Assembly: GCF_009711345.1 (NCBI RefSeq)
Contig: NZ_SMMA01000066.1
Location: 1-64,000 of the forward strand
Direction: 5' to 3'
Source of the DNA: Pseudovibrio flavus
GTDB taxonomy: Bacteria; Pseudomonadota; Alphaproteobacteria; Rhizobiales; Stappiaceae
DNA length: 64,000 nucleotides
Under the pieces are notes generated by a model that saw only the letters and a program-made list of their open reading frames with translations, had not been told where the DNA came from and searched no databases. The first letter of the stretch is position 1; every line of letters begins with the position of its first letter. The translations under genes and the position numbers were made by a program. Below, piece by piece: positions 38,501 to 47,022 of the stretch.

Positions 38501-39077
38501 TCTGGGTAGTTTCGATGCGCTTCTTTCAGAAAACTCCGGCGATAGCTTCAGGGATGGTGAGTACATAGAGGCGAGCCTTGGTTATGCCTATCGTCCGATT
38601 GAGCATGAGCGCCTGAACATGCTGTTTAAGTACAGCTACCTCTATGACCTGCCGGGAGCTGATCAGGTTACCGTTCATGGGGACAAGGGAGGGGATGCTC
38701 AGCGAAGCCATGTTCTGTCCGTTGATCTGGACTATGACCTAAGCAAGTCTTTGACTCTGGGTGCTAAATACGGATATCGGCGCTCTGAAGTGGCCGAACG
38801 CGGCACTACCGACTTCCAAGCTTCTACAGCGCACCTGGGCATTGCACGGCTTGACTGGCATGTGGTGAAAAATTGGGACGCGATGGTCGAAGGACGACTG
38901 ATGTACGGCGAGGAAACCGATACGTTTTCAACGGGAGCGCTACTCGGTGTTTACCGGCATATCGGGGAACACGTGAAGGTTGGTGTTGGTTATGAGTGGG
39001 GCAATGTTTCCGAAGATCTTACCGATCTCAACTACACAAATTCCGGCGTATTCTTGAACCTCGTTGCGAAAATGTAG
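35595..39077 (+). CDS. Outer-membrane beta-barrel partner of the DUF11 protein
   Basis: 1160 residues with a signal peptide (KRASLLCLSVSAVAITAVVGVP...AAAQ). Periplasmic/plug part to about residue 560 including beta-sandwich segments, GVVVVSGQVDPQQDVTVMG and a conserved stretch YPTYGDDSSSYDDTPSSGRV followed by WGDFTAEVEGSELLNNTRKLYGG. The rest alternates hydrophobic and polar residues as amphipathic strands (RLGATAMKETTGLADQKMLG, SLGYAYRPIEHERLNMLFKY), ending NSGVFLNLVAKM. ATG at 35595 gives the signal peptide; a TTG at 35577 overlapping the upstream stop is possible. It is probably co-translated with the DUF11 gene. Role in export or anchoring is an inference. Confidence 0.82.
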   Translation: MKKQHVSKRASLLCLSVSAVAITAVVGVPLQNAAAQSLDGKGFAISLDAAPLSEAVSSQSLGERGSGLPDTARIDIRYDGLKPTRILNVSTSDLRSAYQAGETLTFRASSNYPAYIDKAEVRVIDLSGSYPKTLDVLPVAPNGEAQWVMPVDGGKNYAYALRVYDASGRYDETFALPLDRTTAAFESHETTGGEIVAAGEGEDRTRRRAIPVIGGVVVVSGQVDPQQDVTVMGEAVPVTASGEFVISRNIPAGSHSVDVEYTSNGKERSLIKEVEVPESDWHYVAIADVTVGRHLEDTERSADPYFEKNYAEGRLAYYVSGITKNGWSITSSADTGEGDIEDILTRLDDKDPRAVIARLDQDDLYPTYGDDSSSYDDTPSSGRVYLRAQRGQTQATWGDFTAEVEGSELLNNTRKLYGGEVRSATAATTASGDARLSGVVYGAQPGTLPQTDILRGTGGSLYFLSRQDINGGSESVSVQTIDPDTGRVIATRNLAAGSDYELDYMQGVIKLAQPLNSSSSDGGLASGTSGAYDVNLVVQYEYTPLAGDVDGYSFGGRAEAWVNDHMRLGATAMKETTGLADQKMLGADLRFQMGQNSFLQAEIAQTDGPGFGRTVSSDGGLTLTDEAGSLGREARAYSVDSHVDFGELDLPKDGFAEFYMERIEGGFATLNQSVEEDQFLIGGRTRIEVSDRLELGLSGEHFESDLGNHKNSAEVAVAFDIDKSWRVEGAYNYLDQLEDGKPEDTGTRSDVSARLTYELSDDAKAWLFGQVTAQKTGGLSRDDRYGIGAEVRVSEKLVLSGEVSDGTDGVGAAATATYTQGADREVYFGYSLDPTRTLSGYNLVGDDMGKVVVGSRYRHSDQLTSYAENAFDLYGDHHSQTRAYGITYSPVEKWSFSGALESGVVRDKHNGDLDRNAYSLGVVYNDADVLKARSRVEYRSETGDGANQDADTWAATAGFEYKRNENARLLGSFDALLSENSGDSFRDGEYIEASLGYAYRPIEHERLNMLFKYSYLYDLPGADQVTVHGDKGGDAQRSHVLSVDLDYDLSKSLTLGAKYGYRRSEVAERGTTDFQASTAHLGIARLDWHVVKNWDAMVEGRLMYGEETDTFSTGALLGVYRHIGEHVKVGVGYEWGNVSEDLTDLNYTNSGVFLNLVAKM

Positions 39078-39215
39078 GTTCAAAAAGCGAAGCTGTATCG
39101 GCTAAGGTTGTTGTGCTGAAGGGAACGCTTTAGCCGATAACATCCGCAGAAAAGTACAGCTTAATGCTTGCTGCTGACTATTCTAAAGTTCGCTAAGTTT
39201 TTGAAAATGTGAAGC

Positions 39216-39254
39216 TATCAAAGGCCGGGGAATTGTCCCTGGCCTTTTTTGATA
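39216..39254 (+). terminator. Terminator after the surface-protein operon
   Basis: TATCAAAGGCCGGGG...CCCTGGCCTTTTTTGATA, a long interrupted stem with a T run. Confidence 0.85.
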
Positions 39255-39343
39255 GGCATAAATAGACAAAGCACAGAACGGCACAAACGCCAAAATAGGC
39301 ATCTGATATAGATTTTTAGTGATTTGGGAATTCTTAGGAGAAG

Positions 39344-39420
39344 TGGTAGCGAGGGAGGGACTTGAACCCCCGACACGCGGATTATGATTCCGCTGCTCTA
39401 ACCAACTGAGCTACCCCGCC
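39344..39420 (-). tRNA. tRNA-Met (anticodon CAT), copy 1
   Basis: On the minus strand a full cloverleaf, GGCGGGG acceptor, D arm GCTCAGTTGG, anticodon stem GCGGA-ATCATAA-TCCGC, T arm GGGTTCAAGTCCC, and encoded CCA. Read as the elongator methionine tRNA; an isoleucine CAU form cannot be fully excluded. Confidence 0.92.
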
Positions 39421-39488
39421 ACAAATTTTGCGTTCCCTGCTTCCTAGCGGAAGTAAAACAAAGAGATATTCTCTTTCAGGGAGGAGGA

Positions 39489-39565
39489 TGGTAGCGAGGG
39501 AGGGACTTGAACCCCCGACACGCGGATTATGATTCCGCTGCTCTAACCAACTGAGCTACCCCGCC
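39489..39565 (-). tRNA. tRNA-Met (anticodon CAT), copy 2
   Basis: Identical 77-base sequence to copy 1, starting 145 bases away, also with encoded CCA. The 68-base spacer between them carries no gene. Confidence 0.92.
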
Positions 39566-39873
39566 ATCCGGTACAGCGTCTTGCGCTGTGAAGGGGTGTA
39601 TAAGGTTGTTAGCAGTTTCCGTCAAGCGGTGTTTTTTCAACTTTGTGGAAACTGGTTTCTCTGTGAAAAAATAAGGTGTTCCCTAGGAAAAGAACCTATC
39701 TAGAGATGTGTGGGTCTGCAAGTCTACCTGAGGTAACAACTGGCTTTAAAAGGGCTTTAATTGGCGGATTACAAGCCACTTGGTGAGTAGGGAGGTGCTT
39801 TATAATCTTCGCATGTCCGGTGCTGAGCTTGCCAGCTATGTCTGTGGCAGTCCGTCTTTTATGCCCATACGCA

Positions 39874-39907
39874 ATAAAAAACCGGAGCAGTGTTTCATGC
39901 TCCGGTT
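39874..39907 (-). terminator. Terminator after mnmA
   Basis: AACCGGAGCA-N8-TGCTCCGGTT followed on the minus strand by a T run; 23 bases past the mnmA stop. The space from 39566 to here holds no other supported gene. Confidence 0.88.
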
Positions 39908-39929
39908 TGTAACTACCTATTTTGGAAGC

Positions 39930-41132
39930 TTAGCGGGTGGAGTAGCCTGCAGCTGTCCACGCTTTGCCGGTAAGCTTGTGTAACGCGGTTTCGGTGCTTT
40001 CTTCACGAATTGCACGGTGGATCCAGCCACCACCCAGAACGCGGGCATCCTGACTATCATCATCAAAGAACACGCAGGCCTGACCCGGAGCAACGCCCAT
40101 TTCACCAGCATGGAGCTCCATGGTGACTTCACCATCTACGAACTTAATGCGGCCGGGTGTTGGCGGACGGGTAGAGCGTACTTTTGCAAAGACTTCCAAG
40201 CCTTCTTCCGGAATATCTTCCAGATTGCCCTGACCGATCCAGTTTACCTCACGCAGTTGCAGCTGGTGGGTTGCCAGTGCCTCCTGCGGACCAACGATTA
40301 CGCGGCGGCCGTCCGCATCCAGCTGAACCACGTAAAGCGGCTCGCCAGTGGAAACGCCAAGACCGCGGCGCTGGCCGATGGTGTAGTGAATAATGCCCTC
40401 GTGCTTGCCCAGAATGCGGCCATCAACGTGAACGATATCACCCGGATCAGCCGCATGTGGACGCAGCTTTGTAATCACGTCTGTATATCGGCCCTGAGGT
40501 ACGAAGCAGATATCCTGACTGTCGTGCTTGTCTGCAATCTCAAGTCCGAACTCGCGAGCAAGATCGCGCACTTCCGGTTTGGTCATGCCCCCAAGAGGGA
40601 AGCGGATGAAATCCATCTGCTCAGGTGTTGTGGCAAACAGGAAGTAAGACTGGTCGCGGTCCAGATCGACAGGACGGAACATAGCGCGGCGATTGCCAAC
40701 CAGCTTGTCACGCACGTAGTGCCCGGTCGCCAGAACATCAGCGCCCAGATCCTTTGCGGTTTCCAGAAGGTCTTTGAACTTCACAGTCTGATTGCAGGTT
40801 ACACACGGAATTGGCGTTTCACCGTTGATGTAACTGTCTGCGAAACGCTCGATTACCTGTTCACGGAAGCGGGACTCATAATCCAACACGTAATGAGGGA
40901 TGCCAAGGCGTTCAGCCACGCGGCGGGCATCATGAATATCCTGTCCGGCGCAGCACGCGCCTTTACGCTGGATCGCCTCGCCATGATCGTAAAGCTGCAG
41001 CGTTACGCCAACAACATCATAGCCTTCGCGTTTCATCAGGCCGGCCACAACAGAGGAATCCACGCCGCCGGACATAGCAACGACGACGCGTGTATCTTCC
41101 GGACGACCTGGCAAGCCAAGGCTGTTCAACAT
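39930..41132 (-). CDS. mnmA: tRNA-specific 2-thiouridylase
   Basis: Thiolates the wobble uridine of tRNAs for Lys, Glu and Gln using ATP and sulfur from the IscS/Tus relay. 400 residues. PP-loop [18 protein letters not shown], catalytic cysteine in [11 protein letters not shown], second cysteine in [13 protein letters not shown], and [12 protein letters not shown] in the C-terminal part. The ATG at 41132 with GAGG about 10 bases upstream is preferred to a TTG two codons earlier. It stands alone, between the two tRNA genes and the divergent flagellar cluster. Confidence 0.96.
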   Translation of the reverse strand: MLNSLGLPGRPEDTRVVVAMSGGVDSSVVAGLMKREGYDVVGVTLQLYDHGEAIQRKGACCAGQDIHDARRVAERLGIPHYVLDYESRFREQVIERFADSYINGETPIPCVTCNQTVKFKDLLETAKDLGADVLATGHYVRDKLVGNRRAMFRPVDLDRDQSYFLFATTPEQMDFIRFPLGGMTKPEVRDLAREFGLEIADKHDSQDICFVPQGRYTDVITKLRPHAADPGDIVHVDGRILGKHEGIIHYTIGQRRGLGVSTGEPLYVVQLDADGRRVIVGPQEALATHQLQLREVNWIGQGNLEDIPEEGLEVFAKVRSTRPPTPGRIKFVDGEVTMELHAGEMGVAPGQACVFFDDDSQDARVLGGGWIHRAIREESTETALHKLTGKAWTAAGYSTR

Positions 41133-41301
41133 TTCCAAGTAACCTCGTTTAACAAAGCGCAGGCGAGTTAACAGCGCGGCCGGATCGTTTCCGGCGCTTA
41201 AGCCCTACCAATGAAAGGGAGGTTGGCGCTTAGCGCTCACTGCGCATCTTCGAATTCTTGCGGACTATACTCAAATTTTCCCCAAAGGCCAATTCAAGTA
41301 T

Positions 41302-41317
41302 TGGCTATGGTCCGGCA
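41302..41317 (+). promoter_or_regulatory. Weak candidate sigma-54 promoter before fliK
   Basis: TTGGC...GGCAA with GG and GC 10 bases apart (GG at 41303, GC at 41315), the spacing required by RpoN, but the -12 element deviates from TTGC. In Caulobacter fliK-type genes depend on sigma-54 and FlbD, and flbD is encoded downstream here. Confidence 0.3.
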
Positions 41318-41500
41318 ATATTTGCCCGTAAGTAGGCAAGGTTTACCTGATGCGCAAGTGCCGAGTATGGCGCTATTGGTTAGCCTGTTGAATTTCCATA
41401 ATATTTTATTTTTCAGGGTTGGCTTGTCTCTTGCTTTCTAAAGGGAGCCCAATTTCGCGTTTTGGATTTGGTGCGAGTTTTTGCGTATCTGAGAGGCTTG

Positions 41501-43966
41501 ATGTTTACTGGCGTTTTGCAAGGTTCTAGCAGTGTTGTGCCCGGTGTTACAAACGGTAACTCCGGTGGTTTGCTGCAAGGTAATATGCCCGTTGCAAACT
41601 CCGCCTTGTTCGGCTCGGCGGCCAGTTCCTTCGCATCTATGCTCGGTGGGTACACGCAGCAGCCGGTTGGCGCAGCATCTCCAGCGCTTGGCGGGAGCAT
41701 AACTCCGGTAGCGCAGAGTATTTCTCCAACTCCGGTTGTTTTCGCTGGAGGCAAAGCAGACGTACAAACGACAGGTGGGCAGGTGGCCCGCGTTGATCGG
41801 CCTCTTGCAGGTGGTCCAAGCCCGATAGTCCCGCAAAAACATAATGTTGACGGCTCTGCGGTTTCCTTGGTCAACGTTTTGGATGGCGCGAGCCGGCCCG
41901 CACAGAAGGAAGCCAAGCTCGATGACACACTTAGCGAAGCATTCGCCCCAGTAGAAGGTATCGCGGCAGCATTGCCAGAAGCTGCCGCCTCGCTTGGGCA
42001 ATGGGCTGAGGCTCCTGCAATCCTGCACCCCGTTGCAACAGGTCAGAGCGTTAGCGCTGAAAGTGGTGATGGCAATGAACCAGTTGGGTTGAAGCCTGCG
42101 GCGACCTCCGTGGAGCCTGTTACGACTGCTGCTCTGACTTTGAAGGAAGACGCTCGTCCAGCTTCCTACTCCGGTCTTTGGGATGTTGATCCGGCTGGCG
42201 TTCCGCGAGTTTCACTTGCGGCGAGTGGCGCTACGGGTGACGCTGCTACTCCTCAAGTTGGGGCCTCTGGCTTGCCGCCCGTTGGTGAGGCCGCAATTGA
42301 AGCAGCACCTTTTAAAGAGGCTGCTTTAAGTAAGGGTGATGAGAGCCTACTGCCTGTAGCTGCCAAGACAGCTGCTCCTAAGGGTGATGGTAGTGTCGCT
42401 GTGCAAGCTGTAGCTCAGTTTAATGCACCTTCTTCTCCAAATCCTCAGGCCGTTCCAGAGCCTCAAGCTGCGCCTATATATAATGAGAGCACTCTTCCGG
42501 CTAAGGCTACAAATGTCTCGCCAGAAATAAATGGACTGCTGACAGAGGCAGCCGCAGTGTCTGGCAAGGTCGTGGGTTCTGAGAAGCCGACGTTGTTTGC
42601 GCCTTCGCAGATGAGTTCCGTTGGTAGTCCTCCATCAGCGCCCGCTGTTGCAAATGCTAAAGCTAATAGTGAGGTGAGTGTTCCGGTCGCTGACGCAAAG
42701 CCGGTCGCTCAAGTCGCGCAAATAACACCTTCTTTTTTCCCGAAGGGTGTTGAGGTTAGTGGAGCTGCAAAGCAGGAAGCACCGCAGATCAGTGTAGGCC
42801 TATCGACGCCTACAAGCGAAGCGCCTTCTAAACCCGAGAGCGCTGCCACCCCTCAAATTGCCCGCTCCGCGTCCGTGGAAGCGTCCGTGCCGCCAGTTGT
42901 TTCTGGTGAAATGCGCATTGATGGCAAAGAGCGCGTTGGCGCGTTTGCTCAAATTGCACAGGACGGCCTAAGACCTGTTAGCATTCGTCACGCATCTGAT
43001 GGTGCAATTGACGCTCCTATGACGCCAAGTCCCACTGGCGATAATGGGCGTGTAAAAGCGGGGTTGCCGAGCGCATCTCCATTAGCAGCACAGCCGGTTA
43101 TAAATGAGCGTGGCATTGCGCAGCCGAACGTGCCGCAAGAGGGCATTCTAGCCGCACAATATAATGAGGGTGCTGCACCTGTTGCTGAACGTGCATCTGG
43201 CGCTGTTCCAGCGACAATGCCAGAGCTGCGAAGTGGGTTCCTTCCGCTTATGAGCCCGGCAGCAAATCCGGCCAACGTGAGCACAGCGGCTGCAGGTGGT
43301 GATAAAAAACAGAATCTTCAGCAGTTAGCGGCCCTTGGTACAGCATCAGTTGCTAGTAAGTCAGCACACTCAGATGTGCCGCAAATGATTGGAACTGCGG
43401 ATGATTTCGTAAGCGCTTTAGGCGCGGGCGAAGAGGCGTTCTTTGAAACCGGCTTTGGTGGCAACGCTTCCAGTGGCTCTCAGGTTTCCAGCTTGGAAGC
43501 CTCTGTTCAGTCCCTGCCAGTGAAGGCGGGTGATCTACGCGGCGTCGCAAATGCGGTGTGGCCGGAGATAAGCCGACAAATTGCTAAAGGTGCATCGCGC
43601 TTTGAGATTTCCCTAGATCCTGCGGACCTTGGGCGTATTGACGTTTCTCTTGAACTTTCCAAGGACGGAAATGTGCGGGCTCATCTTGTGGTGGAGCGTC
43701 CCGAAACCCTAGAGGCGTTGCAGCGTGACGCGCGCGGGCTCGAAAAGGCACTGCAGGAAGCGGGCTACAAGAGCGACAGCGGCGGACTTCAATTCTCCCT
43801 CAAGGGCGAGGGTGGTCAGAACGGACGCGATAATTCGGGCGAGGGCAATGCTCTTGCAAATCGTCAGGACGCTGATTTTGGTGATGAAGACATCACTGAA
43901 AACAGCGCTGGCGTAATGGCTTACCAGCGAGCATCCGCCGCTGGCGGGCTGGATATTTCGGTTTAG
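41501..43966 (+). CDS. fliK: Flagellar hook-length control protein
   Basis: 821 residues. The first 650 or so are rich in Ala, Pro, Val and Ser with no fixed motif, as in other FliK rulers. The C-terminal Flg_hook domain is clear: VWPEISRQIAKGASRFEISL, DPADLGRIDVSLELSKDG and ARGLEKALQEAGYKSDS. FliK measures the hook and switches export from hook to filament proteins. The ATG at 41501 with GAGAGG close by is preferred to a TTG at 41462. flgD follows after 21 bases. Confidence 0.88.
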   Translation: MFTGVLQGSSSVVPGVTNGNSGGLLQGNMPVANSALFGSAASSFASMLGGYTQQPVGAASPALGGSITPVAQSISPTPVVFAGGKADVQTTGGQVARVDRPLAGGPSPIVPQKHNVDGSAVSLVNVLDGASRPAQKEAKLDDTLSEAFAPVEGIAAALPEAAASLGQWAEAPAILHPVATGQSVSAESGDGNEPVGLKPAATSVEPVTTAALTLKEDARPASYSGLWDVDPAGVPRVSLAASGATGDAATPQVGASGLPPVGEAAIEAAPFKEAALSKGDESLLPVAAKTAAPKGDGSVAVQAVAQFNAPSSPNPQAVPEPQAAPIYNESTLPAKATNVSPEINGLLTEAAAVSGKVVGSEKPTLFAPSQMSSVGSPPSAPAVANAKANSEVSVPVADAKPVAQVAQITPSFFPKGVEVSGAAKQEAPQISVGLSTPTSEAPSKPESAATPQIARSASVEASVPPVVSGEMRIDGKERVGAFAQIAQDGLRPVSIRHASDGAIDAPMTPSPTGDNGRVKAGLPSASPLAAQPVINERGIAQPNVPQEGILAAQYNEGAAPVAERASGAVPATMPELRSGFLPLMSPAANPANVSTAAAGGDKKQNLQQLAALGTASVASKSAHSDVPQMIGTADDFVSALGAGEEAFFETGFGGNASSGSQVSSLEASVQSLPVKAGDLRGVANAVWPEISRQIAKGASRFEISLDPADLGRIDVSLELSKDGNVRAHLVVERPETLEALQRDARGLEKALQEAGYKSDSGGLQFSLKGEGGQNGRDNSGEGNALANRQDADFGDEDITENSAGVMAYQRASAAGGLDISV

Positions 43967-43987
43967 GTGTAGTGAGGCGAAAGAACC

Positions 43988-44644
43988 ATGACAACAATTA
44001 GCGATATCGCCAGCATGAACACCGGTAACAGTACGACCGGTATCAGCTCCACAATCAGCGACAGCTACGATCTGTTCCTATCTCTGCTCACAACGCAGGT
44101 GCAGAATCAGGATCCGCTCAACCCGATGGACACTGCGGAATACACGAGTCAGCTCGTAGAATATTCAATGGTTGAGCAACAAATTGCATCTAACAACAAT
44201 TTGGAACTTTTGCTGGAACAGTTAAAAACGCAAAGTGCGAGTCTGTTTGTTGGCTACATTGGCAACACTGTGACGGCCTATGGCGACAGTGCCAATCTTA
44301 CCAATGGCGAAGCCCGGTGGAACTATATTTCTGACGGGATAGGAACTGCAAGTGTCGAGATCCGCAACGAGCAGGGCGCAGTTGTCTACTCGGGCGAAAC
44401 GTCCATCACAGAGGGCGAGGGAACCTATAAATGGGACGGAACCCTTAGCTCCGGCGGCAAAGCGCCTGATGGAGTGTACTCAGTGCAGATGAGCGTTGTT
44501 GATGAAACTGGCACCAGTTCACTGCTGGATACCATCGTGTCGGGGACTGTCGATGAGGTTGATTTCAGCACCGGCGAGATCATGCTGCATGTGGGTGGCT
44601 TGACCATTCCAGTGGGAAATATAACCAGCGTCAAACAGGGGTAA
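43988..44644 (+). CDS. flgD: Flagellar hook cap protein
   Basis: Scaffold that caps the growing hook. 218 residues with the N-terminal FlgD motif DLFLSLLTTQVQNQDPLNPM and EYTSQLVEYSMVEQQI, then beta domains (GEGTYKWDGTLSSGGKAPDGVY) and a C-terminal VGGLTIPVGNITSV. GAGGCG upstream of the ATG. Follows fliK. Confidence 0.95.
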   Translation: MTTISDIASMNTGNSTTGISSTISDSYDLFLSLLTTQVQNQDPLNPMDTAEYTSQLVEYSMVEQQIASNNNLELLLEQLKTQSASLFVGYIGNTVTAYGDSANLTNGEARWNYISDGIGTASVEIRNEQGAVVYSGETSITEGEGTYKWDGTLSSGGKAPDGVYSVQMSVVDETGTSSLLDTIVSGTVDEVDFSTGEIMLHVGGLTIPVGNITSVKQG

Positions 44645-44704
44645 TTGTGGTTAATATCCACTAAGGATTTCAGTAATGAATCTTACCGAAAGGTTGAGAG
44701 CGGT

Positions 44705-44719
44705 TTAGGTAATTTTTAA
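44705..44719 (+). promoter_or_regulatory. Near-consensus CtrA box before sciP
   Basis: TTAG-GTAATTT-TTAA, one mismatch to the TTAA-N7-TTAA CtrA site, 54 bases before the sciP start. In Caulobacter sciP is CtrA-activated. Confidence 0.5.
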
Positions 44720-44772
44720 AGGGCTTGGGGTACTGTCACACCTGACTTGGTCATGATGTGTGTGAGAGTGAA

Positions 44773-45048
44773 ATGGCCGAACATATACGTTCAAGAGTAA
44801 AATACGTTATTGGCCCCGATGGGAGTCCTCTAACGATCGCAGACCTGCCACCAACGTCTACCAAGCGTTGGGTTATCAGGCGAAAAGCTGAAGTTGTTGC
44901 AGCAGTTCGCGGGGGGCTTCTTTCCCTCGATGAAGCGTGCAGCCGCTACACGCTAACAGTTGAAGAGTTTCTCTCCTGGCAGAACTCGATCGAACAGCAC
45001 GGCCTTGCCGGACTGCGCGCAACTCGTGTTCAGGACTATAGAAACTAA
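44773..45048 (+). CDS. sciP: SciP, small CtrA inhibitory protein (DUF1153)
   Basis: Binds CtrA and blocks its activation of target promoters in swarmer cells. 91 residues: RVKYVIGPDGSPLTIADLPP, TKRWVIRRKAEVVAAVRGG, then LSLDEACSRYTLTVEEFLSW and QHGLAGLR, closely following the Caulobacter protein over its whole length, including its HTH. ATG at 44773 with GAGAG upstream is chosen over an alternative 15 bases earlier. It is flanked by flagellar genes that are themselves CtrA targets. Confidence 0.94.
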   Translation: MAEHIRSRVKYVIGPDGSPLTIADLPPTSTKRWVIRRKAEVVAAVRGGLLSLDEACSRYTLTVEEFLSWQNSIEQHGLAGLRATRVQDYRN

Positions 45049-45080
45049 AGACATCTGATTTGTTTCAGGCGTTAAAAATG

Positions 45081-45104
45081 GGTCGGCTTGCGCCGACCTT
45101 TTTT
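45081..45104 (+). terminator. Terminator after sciP
   Basis: GGTCGGC-TTGC-GCCGACC followed by six T. Confidence 0.9.
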
Positions 45105-45231
45105 AATTTCAGCAGGTTATAAGCGTGTAATTTGCGCAAATTGCGTCCGCTAGGCAAAATCTTCACAGATTGGTTGCGAGTCCCAGCTGAATCGAAATGG
45201 CAGAAATCTGCGAATTCGGCTCCTGCCTTCC

Positions 45232-45264
45232 TTAACACTTTGTTAAGCGTTAACACTCTGTTAA
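45232..45264 (+). promoter_or_regulatory. Two perfect CtrA boxes before fliF
   Basis: TTAA-CACTTTG-TTAA at 45232-45246 and TTAA-CACTCTG-TTAA at 45250-45264, both exact TTAA-N7-TTAA, 18 bases apart and about 100 bases before the fliF start. They mark CtrA control of the fliF-flhA unit. Confidence 0.78.
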
Positions 45265-45363
45265 CCATTACTAGGCAGTTTTTACCTAGTTAACAATACG
45301 TATTTGTGTCGGTTGCGGTTGTTAACGCGAGGGGGACTTCTAGCGGAACGGCAGGCGGCGCAA

Positions 45364-47022
45364 GTGAACGCGATCAATGACTTCGTGAAAGCAATAGGGC
45401 CAACGCGCCTTGCAGCAATGGCGGGTATCTCCGTTATTCTGCTGGGTATCTTCGGCTTTGTTATTTTTCGTGCAACGGCGCCGCAGATGGTTCCGTTATT
45501 TACCGACCTTTCTCTGGAAGATAGCGCAAGCGTTGTTGCCGAGCTGGAAAGCACCGGTTCTACCTTTGAAATTCGCGGTGACGGTTCTTCTATCTATGTT
45601 TCGCAGAAGGATGTTCACGGCCTTCGTATGAAGATGGCGCAGGCGGGCCTGCCAACTGGTGGCGGCGTTGGCTACGAGATTTTTGACCGTACTGACACGC
45701 TTGGCGCTACTACGTTTGTGCAAAACATCAACCACTTAAGAGCTTTAGAGGGTGAACTCGCCCGCACCATTCGTGCAATTGATCGTGTAGCTTCTGCGCG
45801 TGTGCATCTTGTTTTGCCTCAGCGTCAGCTGTTCCAGCGCGATCAGGAGCCGCCGACCGCTTCCATCGTCCTTAAAGTGCGTGGCTCGCTGGATGGTGGG
45901 CACATTCGTGCAATTCAGCATCTGGTTGCTTCCGCCGTTGAGGGCTTGGAGCCGAACTTCGTTTCTGTGGTTGATGAGCGCGGCGCCTTGCTTGCCAGCG
46001 GGGTTGGTGAAGAAGCGCAGGGCTGGGGCTCCTCCTCTATGGAAGAGCGCCGCCTAGCAATGGAAACCCGCTTGCGTCAGCAGGTGGAAGACATTCTGCA
46101 CAATGTCGTCGGTGCAGGCCGCGCCCGCGTGCGTGTTGCGGCTGAAATCAACTACAACCGCAAAACCGAAACACAGGAACTGTTTGATCCGGACGGGCAG
46201 GTGATCCGCTCGCGCCAGTCTAAAGAGGAGAGCTCGTCTTCTCAGGCTGCTGATAACGGGGTTACCGTTGCCAACCAGCTTCCAAATGCTGGTGGAGCTG
46301 ACGGCGGCTTTACCGGTGATCGCGATAACGCGAGTATTGCCGAGGAACTCGTGAACTACGAGATTTCCAAGAGCACCGTTACGATGATTGAAGAGGCGGG
46401 CGGCGTTAAGCGTCTTTCTATAGCCGTACTGGTGGATGGGTCCTATGTGCCGGATGGGGAAGGCGCGCCGGTTTACCAAGAGCGCTCTCCGCAGGAGCTG
46501 GACCGTATCGCAGCGCTGGTGCGCACTGCTGTTGGCTTTGATGATCGCCGTGGTGATACGCTGGAAGTGGTCAACATGCGCTTTGTTGATGTGCCGCAAG
46601 AGGGCGCGGTCTCCTCTTCCAACGATCTTCTTGCCTTTACCAAGTACGATATCATGCGTTTTGCCGAGCTCGGCGTTTTGCTTGTGGTCTCGCTGCTGAT
46701 GCTGCTCTTTGCTGTGCGCCCGCTGATGAGGCAGGTTCTTGCAAAAGACAAAGAGGAAGAGAAGCTGCTTAGCGCTCCTGCTTCCGGAGAAGCTGGTGCA
46801 GTTTCTGGAGCCGAAGGCGCTGCTGCGACTGGTGGCCTTGCTGGTCTTCTCACTTTCAATGAGGATGGTACGCCTGTGGTTCCCGCGTTTGATTGGATTG
46901 AGGATGCCAAGAACGAGGCCGCCATTCACGCCAACTCCATTAAAGAGATTGGCGGCATGATTGACGAGATGCCGAAAGAGGCCGTGAACATTGTGCGCAG
47001 CTGGTTGAACGAGGCGGCGTAA
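45364..47022 (+). CDS. fliF: Flagellar MS-ring protein
   Basis: Builds the membrane ring that anchors the motor and export gate. 552 residues, with membrane segments at about residues 20-38 and 445-462 around a periplasmic ring region (DLSLEDSASVVAELESTGSTF, VHLVLPQRQLFQRDQEPP). The GTG at 45364 gives NAINDFVKAIGPTRLAAMAG, the family N-terminus, with AGGCGG upstream; the open frame extends 20 codons further but without a match. Adjoins fliG with no gap. Confidence 0.95.
   Translation: MNAINDFVKAIGPTRLAAMAGISVILLGIFGFVIFRATAPQMVPLFTDLSLEDSASVVAELESTGSTFEIRGDGSSIYVSQKDVHGLRMKMAQAGLPTGGGVGYEIFDRTDTLGATTFVQNINHLRALEGELARTIRAIDRVASARVHLVLPQRQLFQRDQEPPTASIVLKVRGSLDGGHIRAIQHLVASAVEGLEPNFVSVVDERGALLASGVGEEAQGWGSSSMEERRLAMETRLRQQVEDILHNVVGAGRARVRVAAEINYNRKTETQELFDPDGQVIRSRQSKEESSSSQAADNGVTVANQLPNAGGADGGFTGDRDNASIAEELVNYEISKSTVTMIEEAGGVKRLSIAVLVDGSYVPDGEGAPVYQERSPQELDRIAALVRTAVGFDDRRGDTLEVVNMRFVDVPQEGAVSSSNDLLAFTKYDIMRFAELGVLLVVSLLMLLFAVRPLMRQVLAKDKEEEKLLSAPASGEAGAVSGAEGAAATGGLAGLLTFNEDGTPVVPAFDWIEDAKNEAAIHANSIKEIGGMIDEMPKEAVNIVRSWLNEAA

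Noticed and set aside
39344-39420. Isoleucine CAU tRNA instead of tRNA-Met
   Set aside because: The arm sequences fit the alphaproteobacterial elongator tRNA-Met as I know it, although this was not tested by search.
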